Assembly: GCA_034189125.1 (NCBI GenBank)
Contig: JAXHVB010000138.1
Span: 1 to 50,673 of the forward strand
DNA from: UBA5862 sp002408105
GTDB taxonomy: Bacteria; Pseudomonadota; Gammaproteobacteria; Pseudomonadales; UBA5862
DNA length: 50,673 bases
Direction: 5' to 3'
The notes under the pieces: generated by a model
What the model was told of the DNA's origin: nothing
The model's input: the letters and a program-made list of their open reading frames with translations, nothing else
Databases searched by the model: none
Program-made: the position numbers and the translations under genes
Shown here: one piece after another, positions 24,432-32,289 of the stretch
How positions within the stretch are numbered: the stretch's first letter is position 1
Layout: each line of letters begins with the position of its first letter

Positions 24432-25052
24432 TCAGCCAATTTGAGAAATCTTGAGCAGGTGCTTTAAATCGAGCAAAAGGGCCTTGTCGGGCGAATCCGG
24501 GTCGTAGTACATCAGCAGATTGCCATTCGGATCGACCAGATAGACGTACTTTTGAGCACCCGAGCCCACAGCTTCAACCAACCGCTGAAGGCGCGCGGAG
24601 GAACCGGCCTGCAGCGGATACAGGTGCGGGTCAGCCTCCAGCAACCGCGACAACTCTGCCTGGTTTACGTGGCCTGGGTCGACCATTAGGACGCGGGCCA
24701 CGCGATCAGCCTGCTTGCCCAGCGCCACATGGGTCTGACGAGCCCAGTGGAGGCGCTGTTCGCACGCGGAATCGCAGCGGGGCGGCAACACCGCAAGCAA
24801 CAACCACCGGCCCGGGCGACCATCCAGGGAAAAGGGGTAACCCGGATTGCCGATTGGAGCGGGATCGAGCGATTCAAGCTGCAGCGGTGGGTCCAGCAGG
24901 GTGCCGAGGTTGCTGGTGGCGCCCTTGGGATCATGGGTGTAGAACGCCCAGTAGGCCAGCACCACCGGCAACAGAGACCCACCCAGCAAGGCCAGGGCAA
25001 TGCGGCGACCGCGGGCAACCTGGCGGCGATCCGACTCGGGAGTGCTCATCAT
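24432..25052 (-). CDS. Membrane-anchored CX3C thioredoxin-like protein of the oxidase cluster
   Basis: A 206-residue protein of a family commonly found between surf1 and ctaA in proteobacterial oxidase clusters, without a settled name. It has one N-terminal membrane segment (about 18-38) and a periplasmic part with a CX3C motif C93-D-S-A-C97 in a context (LLLAVLPPRCDSACEQ) like that of SCO proteins. It ends with a beta-strand region KYVYLVDPNGNLLMYY that lacks the distal His of true SCO copper ligands. ATG at 25052 has AGAGG six bases ahead and overlaps the SURF1 stop. A redox or copper role in oxidase assembly is inferred. Confidence 0.8.
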   Translation of the reverse strand: MMSTPESDRRQVARGRRIALALLGGSLLPVVLAYWAFYTHDPKGATSNLGTLLDPPLQLESLDPAPIGNPGYPFSLDGRPGRWLLLAVLPPRCDSACEQRLHWARQTHVALGKQADRVARVLMVDPGHVNQAELSRLLEADPHLYPLQAGSSARLQRLVEAVGSGAQKYVYLVDPNGNLLMYYDPDSPDKALLLDLKHLLKISQIG

Positions 25053-25774
25053 CGAGAACCTCTGTGCGCAAATCCGCTGTACAAAATCAGAACCAATAGC
25101 GCTGCAGCGAGCCCAAACCACTGCACCGCGTACCCGAGGTGCCGCTCCGGAGGAACCGCGACCACGGGCCAGTCAGTGACCAGGGCGCCGGGGGCCCGTG
25201 CCATCAGTCGAACCCGCACCGGTAGAAGTTCAACACCCCAGAGCGCCTCGAATGCCGGCAAGGAGACCACCTGCGCCAGCCGCGGCCAGCCGCCGTCTGA
25301 CGAAAGATTTTCGCCAAGCAGCAGGGGTGCTCCGGGAGGCCGGTACACCACCCCTGCGATCGCCAACTCACCAGCCGGTGCCGCAGGACTTGGCAGGTCC
25401 TGACGGTCCATACCGGCCGGCGTCCAGCCCCGGTTCACCACCACCGAACGCCCGTCAGTGAGGGTGAAGCGCATCAACACCTCGTAGCCAACGCGCCCTT
25501 CGTGCACGCGGTTGTCCAGCAGCACCACTCGATCGTCGCTGTAGCGGCCCCGCAGCCGCACCTGGCGCCCGGAGGGCAGGCCCGCAACGGCCATTCGGTT
25601 CATGCCCTCAAGCGGGATCGGCGCCAAAAGCCGGGTCTGGCGGTCCGCGTCGAGAAGCGCCTCTTTTTCTGCTTTGCGGTCCAATTGCCACAGTCCCAAA
25701 CCGAAACACAGGGGTATGGCACAAAGGGCCAGCACCAGAACCCGCAGGTCGGGGCGAAAACGCAGCGCGGCCAT
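25049..25774 (-). CDS. SURF1-family oxidase assembly protein
   Basis: Inner-membrane assembly factor for aa3-type cytochrome oxidase, linked to heme a insertion into subunit I. The 241-residue product has the SURF1 layout: one membrane segment near the N-terminus (about 11-30, followed by GLWQLDRKAEKEAL), a large periplasmic domain with the conserved VVVNRGW block, and a second membrane segment near the C-terminus (about 217-236). ATG at 25774 is the natural start; GGAGG lies 13 bases upstream, rather far. It is divergent from the DUF2909 gene. Confidence 0.92.
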   Translation of the reverse strand: MAALRFRPDLRVLVLALCAIPLCFGLGLWQLDRKAEKEALLDADRQTRLLAPIPLEGMNRMAVAGLPSGRQVRLRGRYSDDRVVLLDNRVHEGRVGYEVLMRFTLTDGRSVVVNRGWTPAGMDRQDLPSPAAPAGELAIAGVVYRPPGAPLLLGENLSSDGGWPRLAQVVSLPAFEALWGVELLPVRVRLMARAPGALVTDWPVVAVPPERHLGYAVQWFGLAAALLVLILYSGFAHRGSR

Positions 25775-25862
25775 TGGTTCGGGGGCACCTCCATTCGGAA
25801 CCGTGGGAGTCCGTCAGCCGGGTATACTGGTTACCCGTACACCCATGGCTACAGGGGCATTG

Positions 25863-26078
25863 ATGTTACTTCGTGTACTCATATCGATTCTATTCGCAGC
25901 GATCGTGGCAAGCCTTGTCACCGGTTTCTATTTTTTTGTGCGTGACCGCGGGCGGGGACCGGCGCTGCTCACCTCACTGAAGGTGCGGGTGACACTCGCC
26001 GTTGTGCTGCTGGTGCTGGTGGTCTATGGACTGACCACCGGCCAGTTGGTGCTGATGAGCCCCTGGCAGCCTGGATGA
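25863..26078 (+). CDS. DUF2909 twin-transmembrane protein
   Basis: A 71-residue inner-membrane protein with two hydrophobic helices (about 3-21 and 38-58) linked by FFVRDRGRGPALLTSLKVR, the pattern of DUF2909. Function is unknown; the family is encoded within aa3 oxidase clusters of gammaproteobacteria. It is the only gene in this cluster on the plus strand. ATG at 25863 has AGGGG 5 bases ahead. A TATACT box at 25823-25828 may be its -10 element and is embedded in an inverted repeat (GGGTA-N7-TACCC, 25820-25836). Confidence 0.85.
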   Translation: MLLRVLISILFAAIVASLVTGFYFFVRDRGRGPALLTSLKVRVTLAVVLLVLVVYGLTTGQLVLMSPWQPG

Positions 26079-26088
26079 GTTGGGGGCC

Positions 26089-26113
26089 GGCGCGGGTGGT
26101 CTGCACCCGCGCC
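26089..26113. terminator. Strong 10-bp hairpin between DUF2909 and coxC
   Basis: GGCGCGGGTG (26089-26098) pairs perfectly with CACCCGCGCC (26104-26113) around a 5-base loop. It lies in the 50-base gap between two convergent genes and could end transcription in both directions, although neither side has a T tract. Confidence 0.6.
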
Positions 26114-26128
26114 GCTCGCGGCACGCGA

Positions 26129-27025
26129 CTACCAGATGTAGACGAAGATAAACAGCGCGATCCAGACCACGTCGACAAAGTGCCAGTACCAGGCGGCCGC
26201 TTCGAAACCGAAATGGTCATCCGGCGTAAAGTGGCCTTTCAGGGAACGCAGCAGCATCACCAACAGCATCACGGTGCCGATGGTCACATGGGCACCGTGA
26301 AAGCCAGTCAGCATGAAGAAGGTGGTGCCGTAAATCCCCGAATTCAGGGTCAGCCCATAGTGGCTGTAGGCTTCGTAGTATTCGAATGCTTGAAGAACCA
26401 GGAAGATCGCCCCCAGAGCAACAGTCACGATCAGCCATCGGTTCAGTTTTTCACGGTGCTCAGCACGCAGGGCATGGTGGGCCCAGGTGAGGGTCACGCT
26501 CGAGGACACCAGCAGCAGGGTGTTGATCAACGGCAAGGCCCAGGGATTGACCAACTGGTGTGGTTCGGCAAAGCCTTCACTGGCCGGGAACTGGGTCAGC
26601 GGCCATTCGGCCGTGAACTCCGGCCACAGCATGTGGGAGACACCTTTCGCCCCCTCACCACCGAGCCAGGGCACCGCGAAGGTCCGCACATAAAACAGGG
26701 CGCCGAAGAACGCCGCGAAAAACATCACTTCGGAAAAGATGAACCAACTCATCCCCATCACGAACGAGCGGTTCAACTGGTCGCTGTACATGCCCGCCTG
26801 GTTTTCGCGGATCACCTGGCCAAACCAGGAAAAAAACACCACCGCCATCAACACGAGGCCGGTCATCATCCACCACAATGAGGCCCCAGCTTCACCGTTG
26901 GCCTCGGTGCTGTTGATCACGGCACCGCCACCGATCAACAGGCAGAAGAGCGCGAAGGCAGTCAGCAACGGTAACGTACTTTGTTCCGGAACATAGTACG
27001 CGGGCGGGTTCGCAGTATTGGCCAT
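26129..27025 (-). CDS. coxC: Cytochrome c oxidase subunit III
   Basis: Integral membrane subunit of the aa3-type oxidase, with no redox centre. The 298-residue product has seven hydrophobic segments and the conserved blocks MGMSWFIFSEVMFF, with the carboxylate Glu, and FHGAHVTIGT, and ends with the WHFVDVVWIALF helix. ATG at 27025 follows GGAG with 7 bases spacing; the upstream in-frame start at 27073 adds unrelated residues. It follows coxA after 118 bases in which cox11 would normally lie. Confidence 0.97.
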   Translation of the reverse strand: MANTANPPAYYVPEQSTLPLLTAFALFCLLIGGGAVINSTEANGEAGASLWWMMTGLVLMAVVFFSWFGQVIRENQAGMYSDQLNRSFVMGMSWFIFSEVMFFAAFFGALFYVRTFAVPWLGGEGAKGVSHMLWPEFTAEWPLTQFPASEGFAEPHQLVNPWALPLINTLLLVSSSVTLTWAHHALRAEHREKLNRWLIVTVALGAIFLVLQAFEYYEAYSHYGLTLNSGIYGTTFFMLTGFHGAHVTIGTVMLLVMLLRSLKGHFTPDDHFGFEAAAWYWHFVDVVWIALFIFVYIW

Positions 27026-27143
27026 CTGATTACTCCATATTCTTTGTGACCGCTGGTGGGCGGTCGTGCGCATGCGCTGTGGTGCGACCGGGCGGGATGG
27101 GCACCCTGCCGTTCAGGCGGGGCGCCCTCCGCCATGGGCCGGC
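27026..27143. other. coxA-coxC gap without cox11
   Basis: In many proteobacteria cox11 (ctaG), which inserts CuB, lies between coxA and coxC. Here the gap is only 118 bases and cannot hold it. It contains a hairpin with 6-bp arms GACCGC/GCGGTC at 27048-27065, perhaps an RNA-processing or stability element, and the coxC ribosome site. Confidence 0.7.
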
Positions 27144-28742
27144 CTACTTGACGACCGGCGGTGTCTCAAACGTGTGGAAGGGCGCTGGAGATGGAACCGT
27201 CCACTCCAGGGTGGTGTCTTTGGCGCCTTCCCAGACCTCTGCGGTCGCCTTGCGGCCACCGCGGATGGTTTTGATCACGATGAACATAAAAAAGAGCTGA
27301 GAGAGGCCGAACGCAAACCCGCCGATGCTGGCCAACAGGTTGTAGTCCGCGAACTGCAACGCGTAGTCTGGAATTCTGCGCGGCATGCCCGCCAGTCCAA
27401 CAAAGTGCATGGGGAAGAACAGCACGTTCACGGACACAAACGACAGCCAAAAGTGCAGTTTGCCGAGGCGCTCGTCGTACATGTTCCCGCACCATTTTGG
27501 CAGCCAGTAATACACTGCGGCGAAAATCGCAAACACCGCGCCCGGCACCAGCACGTAATGGAAGTGAGCCACGATGAAGTAGGTGTCATGGTACTGGTAG
27601 TCCACCGGAGCCATGGCCATCATCAAGCCGGTGAACCCGCCGATGGTGAACAGGATGACGAAAGCCACCGAGAACAGCATGGGGGTCTCAAAGGTCATGG
27701 CACCACGGAACATGGTCGCGACCCAGTTGAACACCTTCACGCCGGTGGGCACGGCGATGAGCATGGTGGCGTACATAAAATAAAGCTGCCCGGAGAGCGG
27801 GATGCCACTCACAAACATGTGGTGCGACCACACGATAAAAGACAGAAACGCGATCGCCGCCATGGCGTACACCATGGACTCGTAACCAAACAGGCGTTTG
27901 CGAGCGAACACCGGGATGATCTGCGACACCACGCCGAAGGACGGCAGAATCATGATGTAAACCTCAGGGTGCCCGAAGAACCAGAACACGTGCTGAAAAA
28001 GCACTGGGTCTCCGCCACCTGCAGCATCGAAAAAGCTGGTGCCAAAGTGGATGTCCATGAGCATCATCGTGACGGCCCCAGCGAGCACCGGCATCACGGC
28101 AATCAGCAAGAACGCAGTGATCAGCCAACTCCACACGAACAGCGGCATTTTCATCAGGGTCATGCCCGGGGCCCGCATGTTGAGGATGGTCGCAATCACG
28201 TTGATGGCACCAAGAATGGAGGAAATCCCCATCATGTGCACAGCGAAAATGAAGAACGTCACCGACGGCGGCGCGTAGGTGGTGGACAAGGGCGCGTAAA
28301 AGGTCCATCCGAAGTTGGGTCCACCCCCTTCCATGAACAGGGTCGACGCCATGGTGGCGAAAGCAAAGGGCAGGATCCAGAAACTGAGGTTGTTAAGGCG
28401 AGGCAACGCCATGTCAGGCGCACCGATCATCAGTGGCACCATCCAGTTTGCCAAGCCGACGAAGGCCGGCATGACCGCCCCAAACACCATCACCAATCCG
28501 TGCATGGTGGTCATCTGGTTAAAGAACTCGGGCTCGACCAACTGCAAGCCCGGCTGAAACAGTTCCGCGCGGATGACCATTGCGAACGAGCCACCCAACA
28601 GGAACATGGCAAAGCTGAACCACATGTACAGCGTGCCAATGTCCTTGTGGTTGGTCGCAAAAATCCAGCGGCGGATGCCCTTCGCAGGGCCATGGTGATG
28701 GTCGTCGTGGTGCACGTCTACGGCTGCATCTACTGCACTCAT
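27144..28742 (-). CDS. coxA: Cytochrome c oxidase subunit I (aa3 type)
   Basis: Catalytic heme-copper subunit that reduces oxygen and pumps protons. The 532-residue product carries the expected ligands: heme a His in TTMHGLVMV; the proton-channel Glu and cross-linked His-Tyr in FGHPEVYIM; the CuB His pair in WSHHMF; and the heme a3/a His residues in DTYFIVAHFHYVL. The D-channel motif GLANWMVPLMIGAPDMALPR is also present. This matches the A-type, mitochondrial-like family. ATG at 28742 has AGGAGG seven bases ahead. It lies 17 bases after coxB. Confidence 0.99.
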   Translation of the reverse strand: MSAVDAAVDVHHDDHHHGPAKGIRRWIFATNHKDIGTLYMWFSFAMFLLGGSFAMVIRAELFQPGLQLVEPEFFNQMTTMHGLVMVFGAVMPAFVGLANWMVPLMIGAPDMALPRLNNLSFWILPFAFATMASTLFMEGGGPNFGWTFYAPLSTTYAPPSVTFFIFAVHMMGISSILGAINVIATILNMRAPGMTLMKMPLFVWSWLITAFLLIAVMPVLAGAVTMMLMDIHFGTSFFDAAGGGDPVLFQHVFWFFGHPEVYIMILPSFGVVSQIIPVFARKRLFGYESMVYAMAAIAFLSFIVWSHHMFVSGIPLSGQLYFMYATMLIAVPTGVKVFNWVATMFRGAMTFETPMLFSVAFVILFTIGGFTGLMMAMAPVDYQYHDTYFIVAHFHYVLVPGAVFAIFAAVYYWLPKWCGNMYDERLGKLHFWLSFVSVNVLFFPMHFVGLAGMPRRIPDYALQFADYNLLASIGGFAFGLSQLFFMFIVIKTIRGGRKATAEVWEGAKDTTLEWTVPSPAPFHTFETPPVVK

Positions 28743-28759
28743 GTCATGGCCTCCTGGAA

Positions 28760-29896
28760 TCAGTTGGATTTGGCGAATTCGACGATGTCGATCGGGTTGA
28801 CCTGGTCACCGACGTTGTTGCCCCAGGCGTTGCGCTCATAGGTGATCACCGCAGCCAGATCCACCTCACTCAACTGCTCGCCGTAGGCCGCCATGTAGGT
28901 CCCGGGGACACCATCGTAGACCACCTCAATGTGCCGCTGCGGGTCACCCAAGGCGATGGGGCTGTCCTTGAGCGGCGGGAAAGCCGGCGGAGCACCCGCG
29001 CCATTGGCCTGGTGGCAGGCGGCGCAGTTGCGGGCATAGACTTGCTCGCCACGTGCCATCAATTCGTCAAGGGTCCAATCCTTACTGGCCAACTCTGCCT
29101 CGCGGGCAGCCGCTTCCTGGCGCTCAGCAAGCCAGGCGTCAAACTCGGCGGGCTCCTTGGCGACCACAACCACGGGCATGAAGCCGTGGTCTTTGCCGCA
29201 CAACTCCGCACATTGCCCGCGGTAGACTCCGGGTTCGTCAACCCGCGTCCACAGCTCGCTCACATAGCCTGGAACCGCGTCCCGCTTGACGCCAAAATCG
29301 GGCACCCACCAAGAGTGAATGACGTCCTTGGCAGTGATCAGAAAACGCACCTTCTTGCCGATCGGAATCACCAGAGGTTCATCCACCTCAAGCAGGTAGT
29401 GCTCGCCCTTGGCTTCGCGGTTGTAGATCTCATCGCTCGGTGTGCGCAGCACACTGAAAAAGGACACCCCGGTGCCTGGGTACTCGTATTGCCACTTCCA
29501 CTGGTAACCGGTTACCACCACATCCATGTCGGCGTCTTCCGGGCTGTTGATCTCGATCAGGGTGCCGGTGGCGGGCACTGCCATCGCCACCAGGATCAGA
29601 ATGGGAATCAGGGTCCACAACAATTCGAGCTTGGTGTTCTCGTGGAAGGTGGCGGGTTCGCGGCCCAGAGATTTGCGGTGCGCGATCATGGAGTAAATCA
29701 TCACCGAGAACACCGCCACCCCGATGGCCACACAGATCCACAAGATCAACATGTGCAGGTCGTAGATGTCCTGGCTCAGTTCGGTGGCCCCAGGCCGCAG
29801 GTTGATCTTGGACAGCGGCTCGGCAACCGCGGAACTCGCAACGAACGAAGGCGCAATCAGCGCACCAAGCCATTTCTGTCGAGCGTTCAACAGCAT
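28760..29896 (-). CDS. coxB: Cytochrome c oxidase subunit II with fused cytochrome c domain
   Basis: Electron-entry subunit. The 378-residue precursor has a signal peptide ending near SSAVA-EP, two membrane helices (about 50-70 and 90-110) and a periplasmic cupredoxin domain. CuA ligands are His in VIHSWWVPDFGVK and the Cys-Cys-His-Met set in CAELCGKDHGFM. A C-terminal heme c domain with CAACH follows near residue 290, so the enzyme is caa3-type and can take electrons from a soluble cytochrome. ATG at 29896 has GGAG 7 bases ahead; a GTG at 29914 is less likely. First gene of the oxidase operon, with a clear promoter at 29972-29999. Confidence 0.97.
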   Translation of the reverse strand: MLLNARQKWLGALIAPSFVASSAVAEPLSKINLRPGATELSQDIYDLHMLILWICVAIGVAVFSVMIYSMIAHRKSLGREPATFHENTKLELLWTLIPILILVAMAVPATGTLIEINSPEDADMDVVVTGYQWKWQYEYPGTGVSFFSVLRTPSDEIYNREAKGEHYLLEVDEPLVIPIGKKVRFLITAKDVIHSWWVPDFGVKRDAVPGYVSELWTRVDEPGVYRGQCAELCGKDHGFMPVVVVAKEPAEFDAWLAERQEAAAREAELASKDWTLDELMARGEQVYARNCAACHQANGAGAPPAFPPLKDSPIALGDPQRHIEVVYDGVPGTYMAAYGEQLSEVDLAAVITYERNAWGNNVGDQVNPIDIVEFAKSN

Positions 29897-29937
29897 CCCC
29901 GGTCTCCAAATCACTTGTGTTGGCCAGCAGGCATCCC

Positions 29938-29953
29938 GTCACACGGACGTGAC
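29938..29953. repeat. Inverted repeat in the coxB leader
   Basis: GTCAC and GTGAC are arranged as inverted arms around ACGGAC, just downstream of the predicted coxB transcription start. It could bind a regulator that controls the oxidase operon; this is unproven. Confidence 0.35.
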
Positions 29954-29971
29954 GCGGAGTGAAGCGCGGCG

Positions 29972-29999
29972 ATTATATCAGCAGAAGCCGGTTTCTCAA
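29972..29999 (-). promoter_or_regulatory. Sigma-70 promoter of the cox operon
   Basis: On the minus strand TTGAGA (29999-29994) and a perfect TATAAT (29977-29972) are 16 bases apart. The predicted start near 29965 gives a leader of about 70 bases before coxB. The promoter sits directly after the YheV-like gene. Confidence 0.75.
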
Positions 30000-30026
30000 C
30001 CGCTGCACCGAGGTGGTGCACCCCGC

Positions 30027-30236
30027 TCATCGGCGAAACCTGGCCGGGTCCTGAATCGTCAATGGCCGCGCCGGGGCCGGCTCCTTGGTGGGCGCGTCTG
30101 GCTGTTCGCGCAAGTGGTCGCAACGGATGCACTGCATCCATTCGGTGCCTCCCTCGCGCCACCACTGAACCACATCCAGGGCTCCGCAGGCAGGGCAGGT
30201 TGCACCGGCAATAAAACGCCTGCGCGGGTCAGCCAA
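30027..30236 (-). CDS. YheV-like putative metal-binding protein
   Basis: A 69-residue protein resembling E. coli YheV, which also follows prlC. It begins RRRFIAGATCPACG and has a zinc-ribbon pattern of two C-x2-C pairs (CPAC and CIRC) about 21 residues apart. Function unknown. The start is read as TTG at 30236, overlapping the prlC stop, because GGAGG lies exactly 6 bases ahead and no ATG is available; an in-frame upstream start at 30629 lies deep within prlC. Likely co-translated with prlC. Confidence 0.82.
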   Translation of the reverse strand: MADPRRRFIAGATCPACGALDVVQWWREGGTEWMQCIRCDHLREQPDAPTKEPAPARPLTIQDPARFRR

Positions 30237-32286
30237 CGCCCGCCTCCTCCGAAACGATGCCGCTGTGGCGCAACAGTGCGTCCAGTTGCGGCGGTCGGCC
30301 GCGAAACTGCAAGAAGGCATCGGCGGGGTCCACGCCGCCTCCCGCCTCCAGCACCGCGTGCGCGAAAGCCTCACCGACCGCTGGATTGAGGATGCCCTCC
30401 TCCTCGAATCGAGAAAACGCATCGGCGGACAGCACTTCCGCCCACTTGTAGCTGAAGTACCCCGCGGCATAGCCGCCCGCAAAAATGTGGCTGAACCCAT
30501 GCTGAAAGCGATTCCAGTGCGGCGGCTGAGCCACAGCAACTTCGCTGCGCACCTGATCCAGAGTGGCCTGAATTTCAGCTGTGCAAGCGCCCTGTGCACG
30601 GCTGTGCAAGCGCAGATCGAAAAGCGCAAATTCCAGCTGCCTCAGCATTTGCAAGCCAGCCTGGAAGCCACGCGCCGCCCGCAGCCTTTCCAGGGTGGCA
30701 TCCGGCAATGCCTCACCGGTCTGGTGATGGCCGGACATCAAACCCAGCCCTTCAGGGGTCCAGCACCAGTTCTCCATCAGTTGACTCGGCAGCTCGACAG
30801 CGTCCCAGGGCACACCGTTGATCCCAGAGACCGGCAACCACTCCATGCGGGTGAGCAAGTGGTGCAGTCCGTGTCCAAATTCATGGAACAGGGTGGTGAC
30901 TTCCTGGTGGCTGAGCAGCGCCGGCGCTGCAGCCGTTGGGGCCGGAAAGTTGCACACCAGAAACGCCACAGGAAGGCTGTGGGTGCCATCCGGGAGGCGC
31001 CTGCGGCCCGCATAGTCGGCCATCCAGGCCCCACCGCGTTTCTGTGGCCGCGCATGCAGGTCCAGATAGAAATGGCCCACGAGCCCATCTGGCCGGTGCA
31101 GCGCGAACAGGCGGGCGTCCGGATGCCAACGGTCGAAATCAACGATTTCTTCCACGCCAAAGCCAAACAGTCGCCCCGTGATTTCGAACAGGCCAGCAAG
31201 CACTTTCGGCAGTGGGAAGTACGGCCGCAACGCCTCTTGCGACAGGTCGAACTCCGCTTGCCGCAACTGCTCGCTGTAAAAGGACTGGTCCCAGGGCTGC
31301 AGGTCTGCGCAGCCACGCGTCGCCGCGAACGCGCACAGGACCGACCATTCCCGCTGAGCCTGCGCCTTCGAGCGTGCCGCCAGCTGAAGCAGAAAGGCTT
31401 CGACCGCGTCGGCGTCGGTGTTCATCTTGGTGGCCAGCGACAGCGCGGCATAGTGGGGATACCCCAAGAGCGCAGCAAGCTCGGCCCGCAGATTCAAGAT
31501 CTCTTCCATTACAGGGCCATTGTCCCAACGGCCTGCACCTGGTCCCTGGTCTGAAGCCCGGGTGACGTAGGCGCTGTACATGGCCTCGCGCAGGCCGCGG
31601 TCCTCTGCATAGGTCATCACCGCCTGGTAGCAGGGGAACTCGAGGGTCAACCGATAACCGGCCTCTCCCGCTGCGACAGCGGCCCGTTCGGCGGCTTCGA
31701 GCGCTGTCGTCGGGATGCCAGTCAGCCGTTGCCGATCTTGAACGGTCAGCGACCAGCCGTCAGTTGCATCCAGCAACTGGTCGCTGAAGCGGCTGGCGAG
31801 CTCGGACAGGCGAGCCTGTAGGGCCCTGTAGCGCCGCTGCTGCTCACCGCCCAGTTCAATCCCGGAGAGCAAGAAATCGCGCACGGCCTGCTCCAGAAGC
31901 CGCTGCTCGGCAGGCGCGCGGCTGCCCGGGGACTGCCCGGCCAGGTGTCGATAGCCTGCATACAACGCAGGGTTCTGTCCCACTTCGGACGCGTAGGCTG
32001 ACAACTTCGGCAACACGGCATTGTAGGCGGCACGCAGTGCCTCACTGTTGGACACCGAGTTGAGGTGTGCCACCGGCGAAAAGGCGCGCTCCAGGCGATC
32101 GGCGCAGGCGTCCATCGATGGAATCAAGTCGTCCCAGGAGACTGCACCTTGCTGAATCCGGGCGGATACCGCGTCAATCGCTGCCCGATTCTGCTGCAGT
32201 ACGCCCTCGATGTCCGCCTCGACGCGGGCCGGGTCGATTTCGCTGAACCGCGGCAAGCTGTCCAATGGGGGGCGCGGGTTATGCAC
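30229..32286 (-). CDS. prlC: Oligopeptidase A (M3 metallopeptidase)
   Basis: Cytoplasmic zinc endopeptidase that degrades short peptides, including cleaved signal peptides. The 685-residue length equals the family norm. The zinc motif is HEFGH at 468-472 within TLFHEFGHGLHHLL, with the third ligand Glu further on in the ELPSQLMENW stretch. The HIFAGGYAAGYFSYKWAEVL block is the conserved substrate-binding region. GTG at 32286 has GGAGG six bases ahead. It lies 3 bases after aroE and overlaps the YheV-like gene by 8 bases. Confidence 0.97.
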   Translation of the reverse strand: MHNPRPPLDSLPRFSEIDPARVEADIEGVLQQNRAAIDAVSARIQQGAVSWDDLIPSMDACADRLERAFSPVAHLNSVSNSEALRAAYNAVLPKLSAYASEVGQNPALYAGYRHLAGQSPGSRAPAEQRLLEQAVRDFLLSGIELGGEQQRRYRALQARLSELASRFSDQLLDATDGWSLTVQDRQRLTGIPTTALEAAERAAVAAGEAGYRLTLEFPCYQAVMTYAEDRGLREAMYSAYVTRASDQGPGAGRWDNGPVMEEILNLRAELAALLGYPHYAALSLATKMNTDADAVEAFLLQLAARSKAQAQREWSVLCAFAATRGCADLQPWDQSFYSEQLRQAEFDLSQEALRPYFPLPKVLAGLFEITGRLFGFGVEEIVDFDRWHPDARLFALHRPDGLVGHFYLDLHARPQKRGGAWMADYAGRRRLPDGTHSLPVAFLVCNFPAPTAAAPALLSHQEVTTLFHEFGHGLHHLLTRMEWLPVSGINGVPWDAVELPSQLMENWCWTPEGLGLMSGHHQTGEALPDATLERLRAARGFQAGLQMLRQLEFALFDLRLHSRAQGACTAEIQATLDQVRSEVAVAQPPHWNRFQHGFSHIFAGGYAAGYFSYKWAEVLSADAFSRFEEEGILNPAVGEAFAHAVLEAGGGVDPADAFLQFRGRPPQLDALLRHSGIVSEEAGVG

Positions 32287-32289
32287 TGA

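Noticed and set aside
27066..28841. Long plus-strand open frame (591 codons) opposite coxA
   Set aside because: It lies antisense to a certain coxA gene, is rich in His, Arg and Gln as expected from the complement of a membrane protein in GC-rich DNA, and shows no domain.
30265..31554. Plus-strand open frame of 429 codons opposite prlC
   Set aside because: Complement of the well-supported oligopeptidase A gene; no motif, no credible ribosome site.
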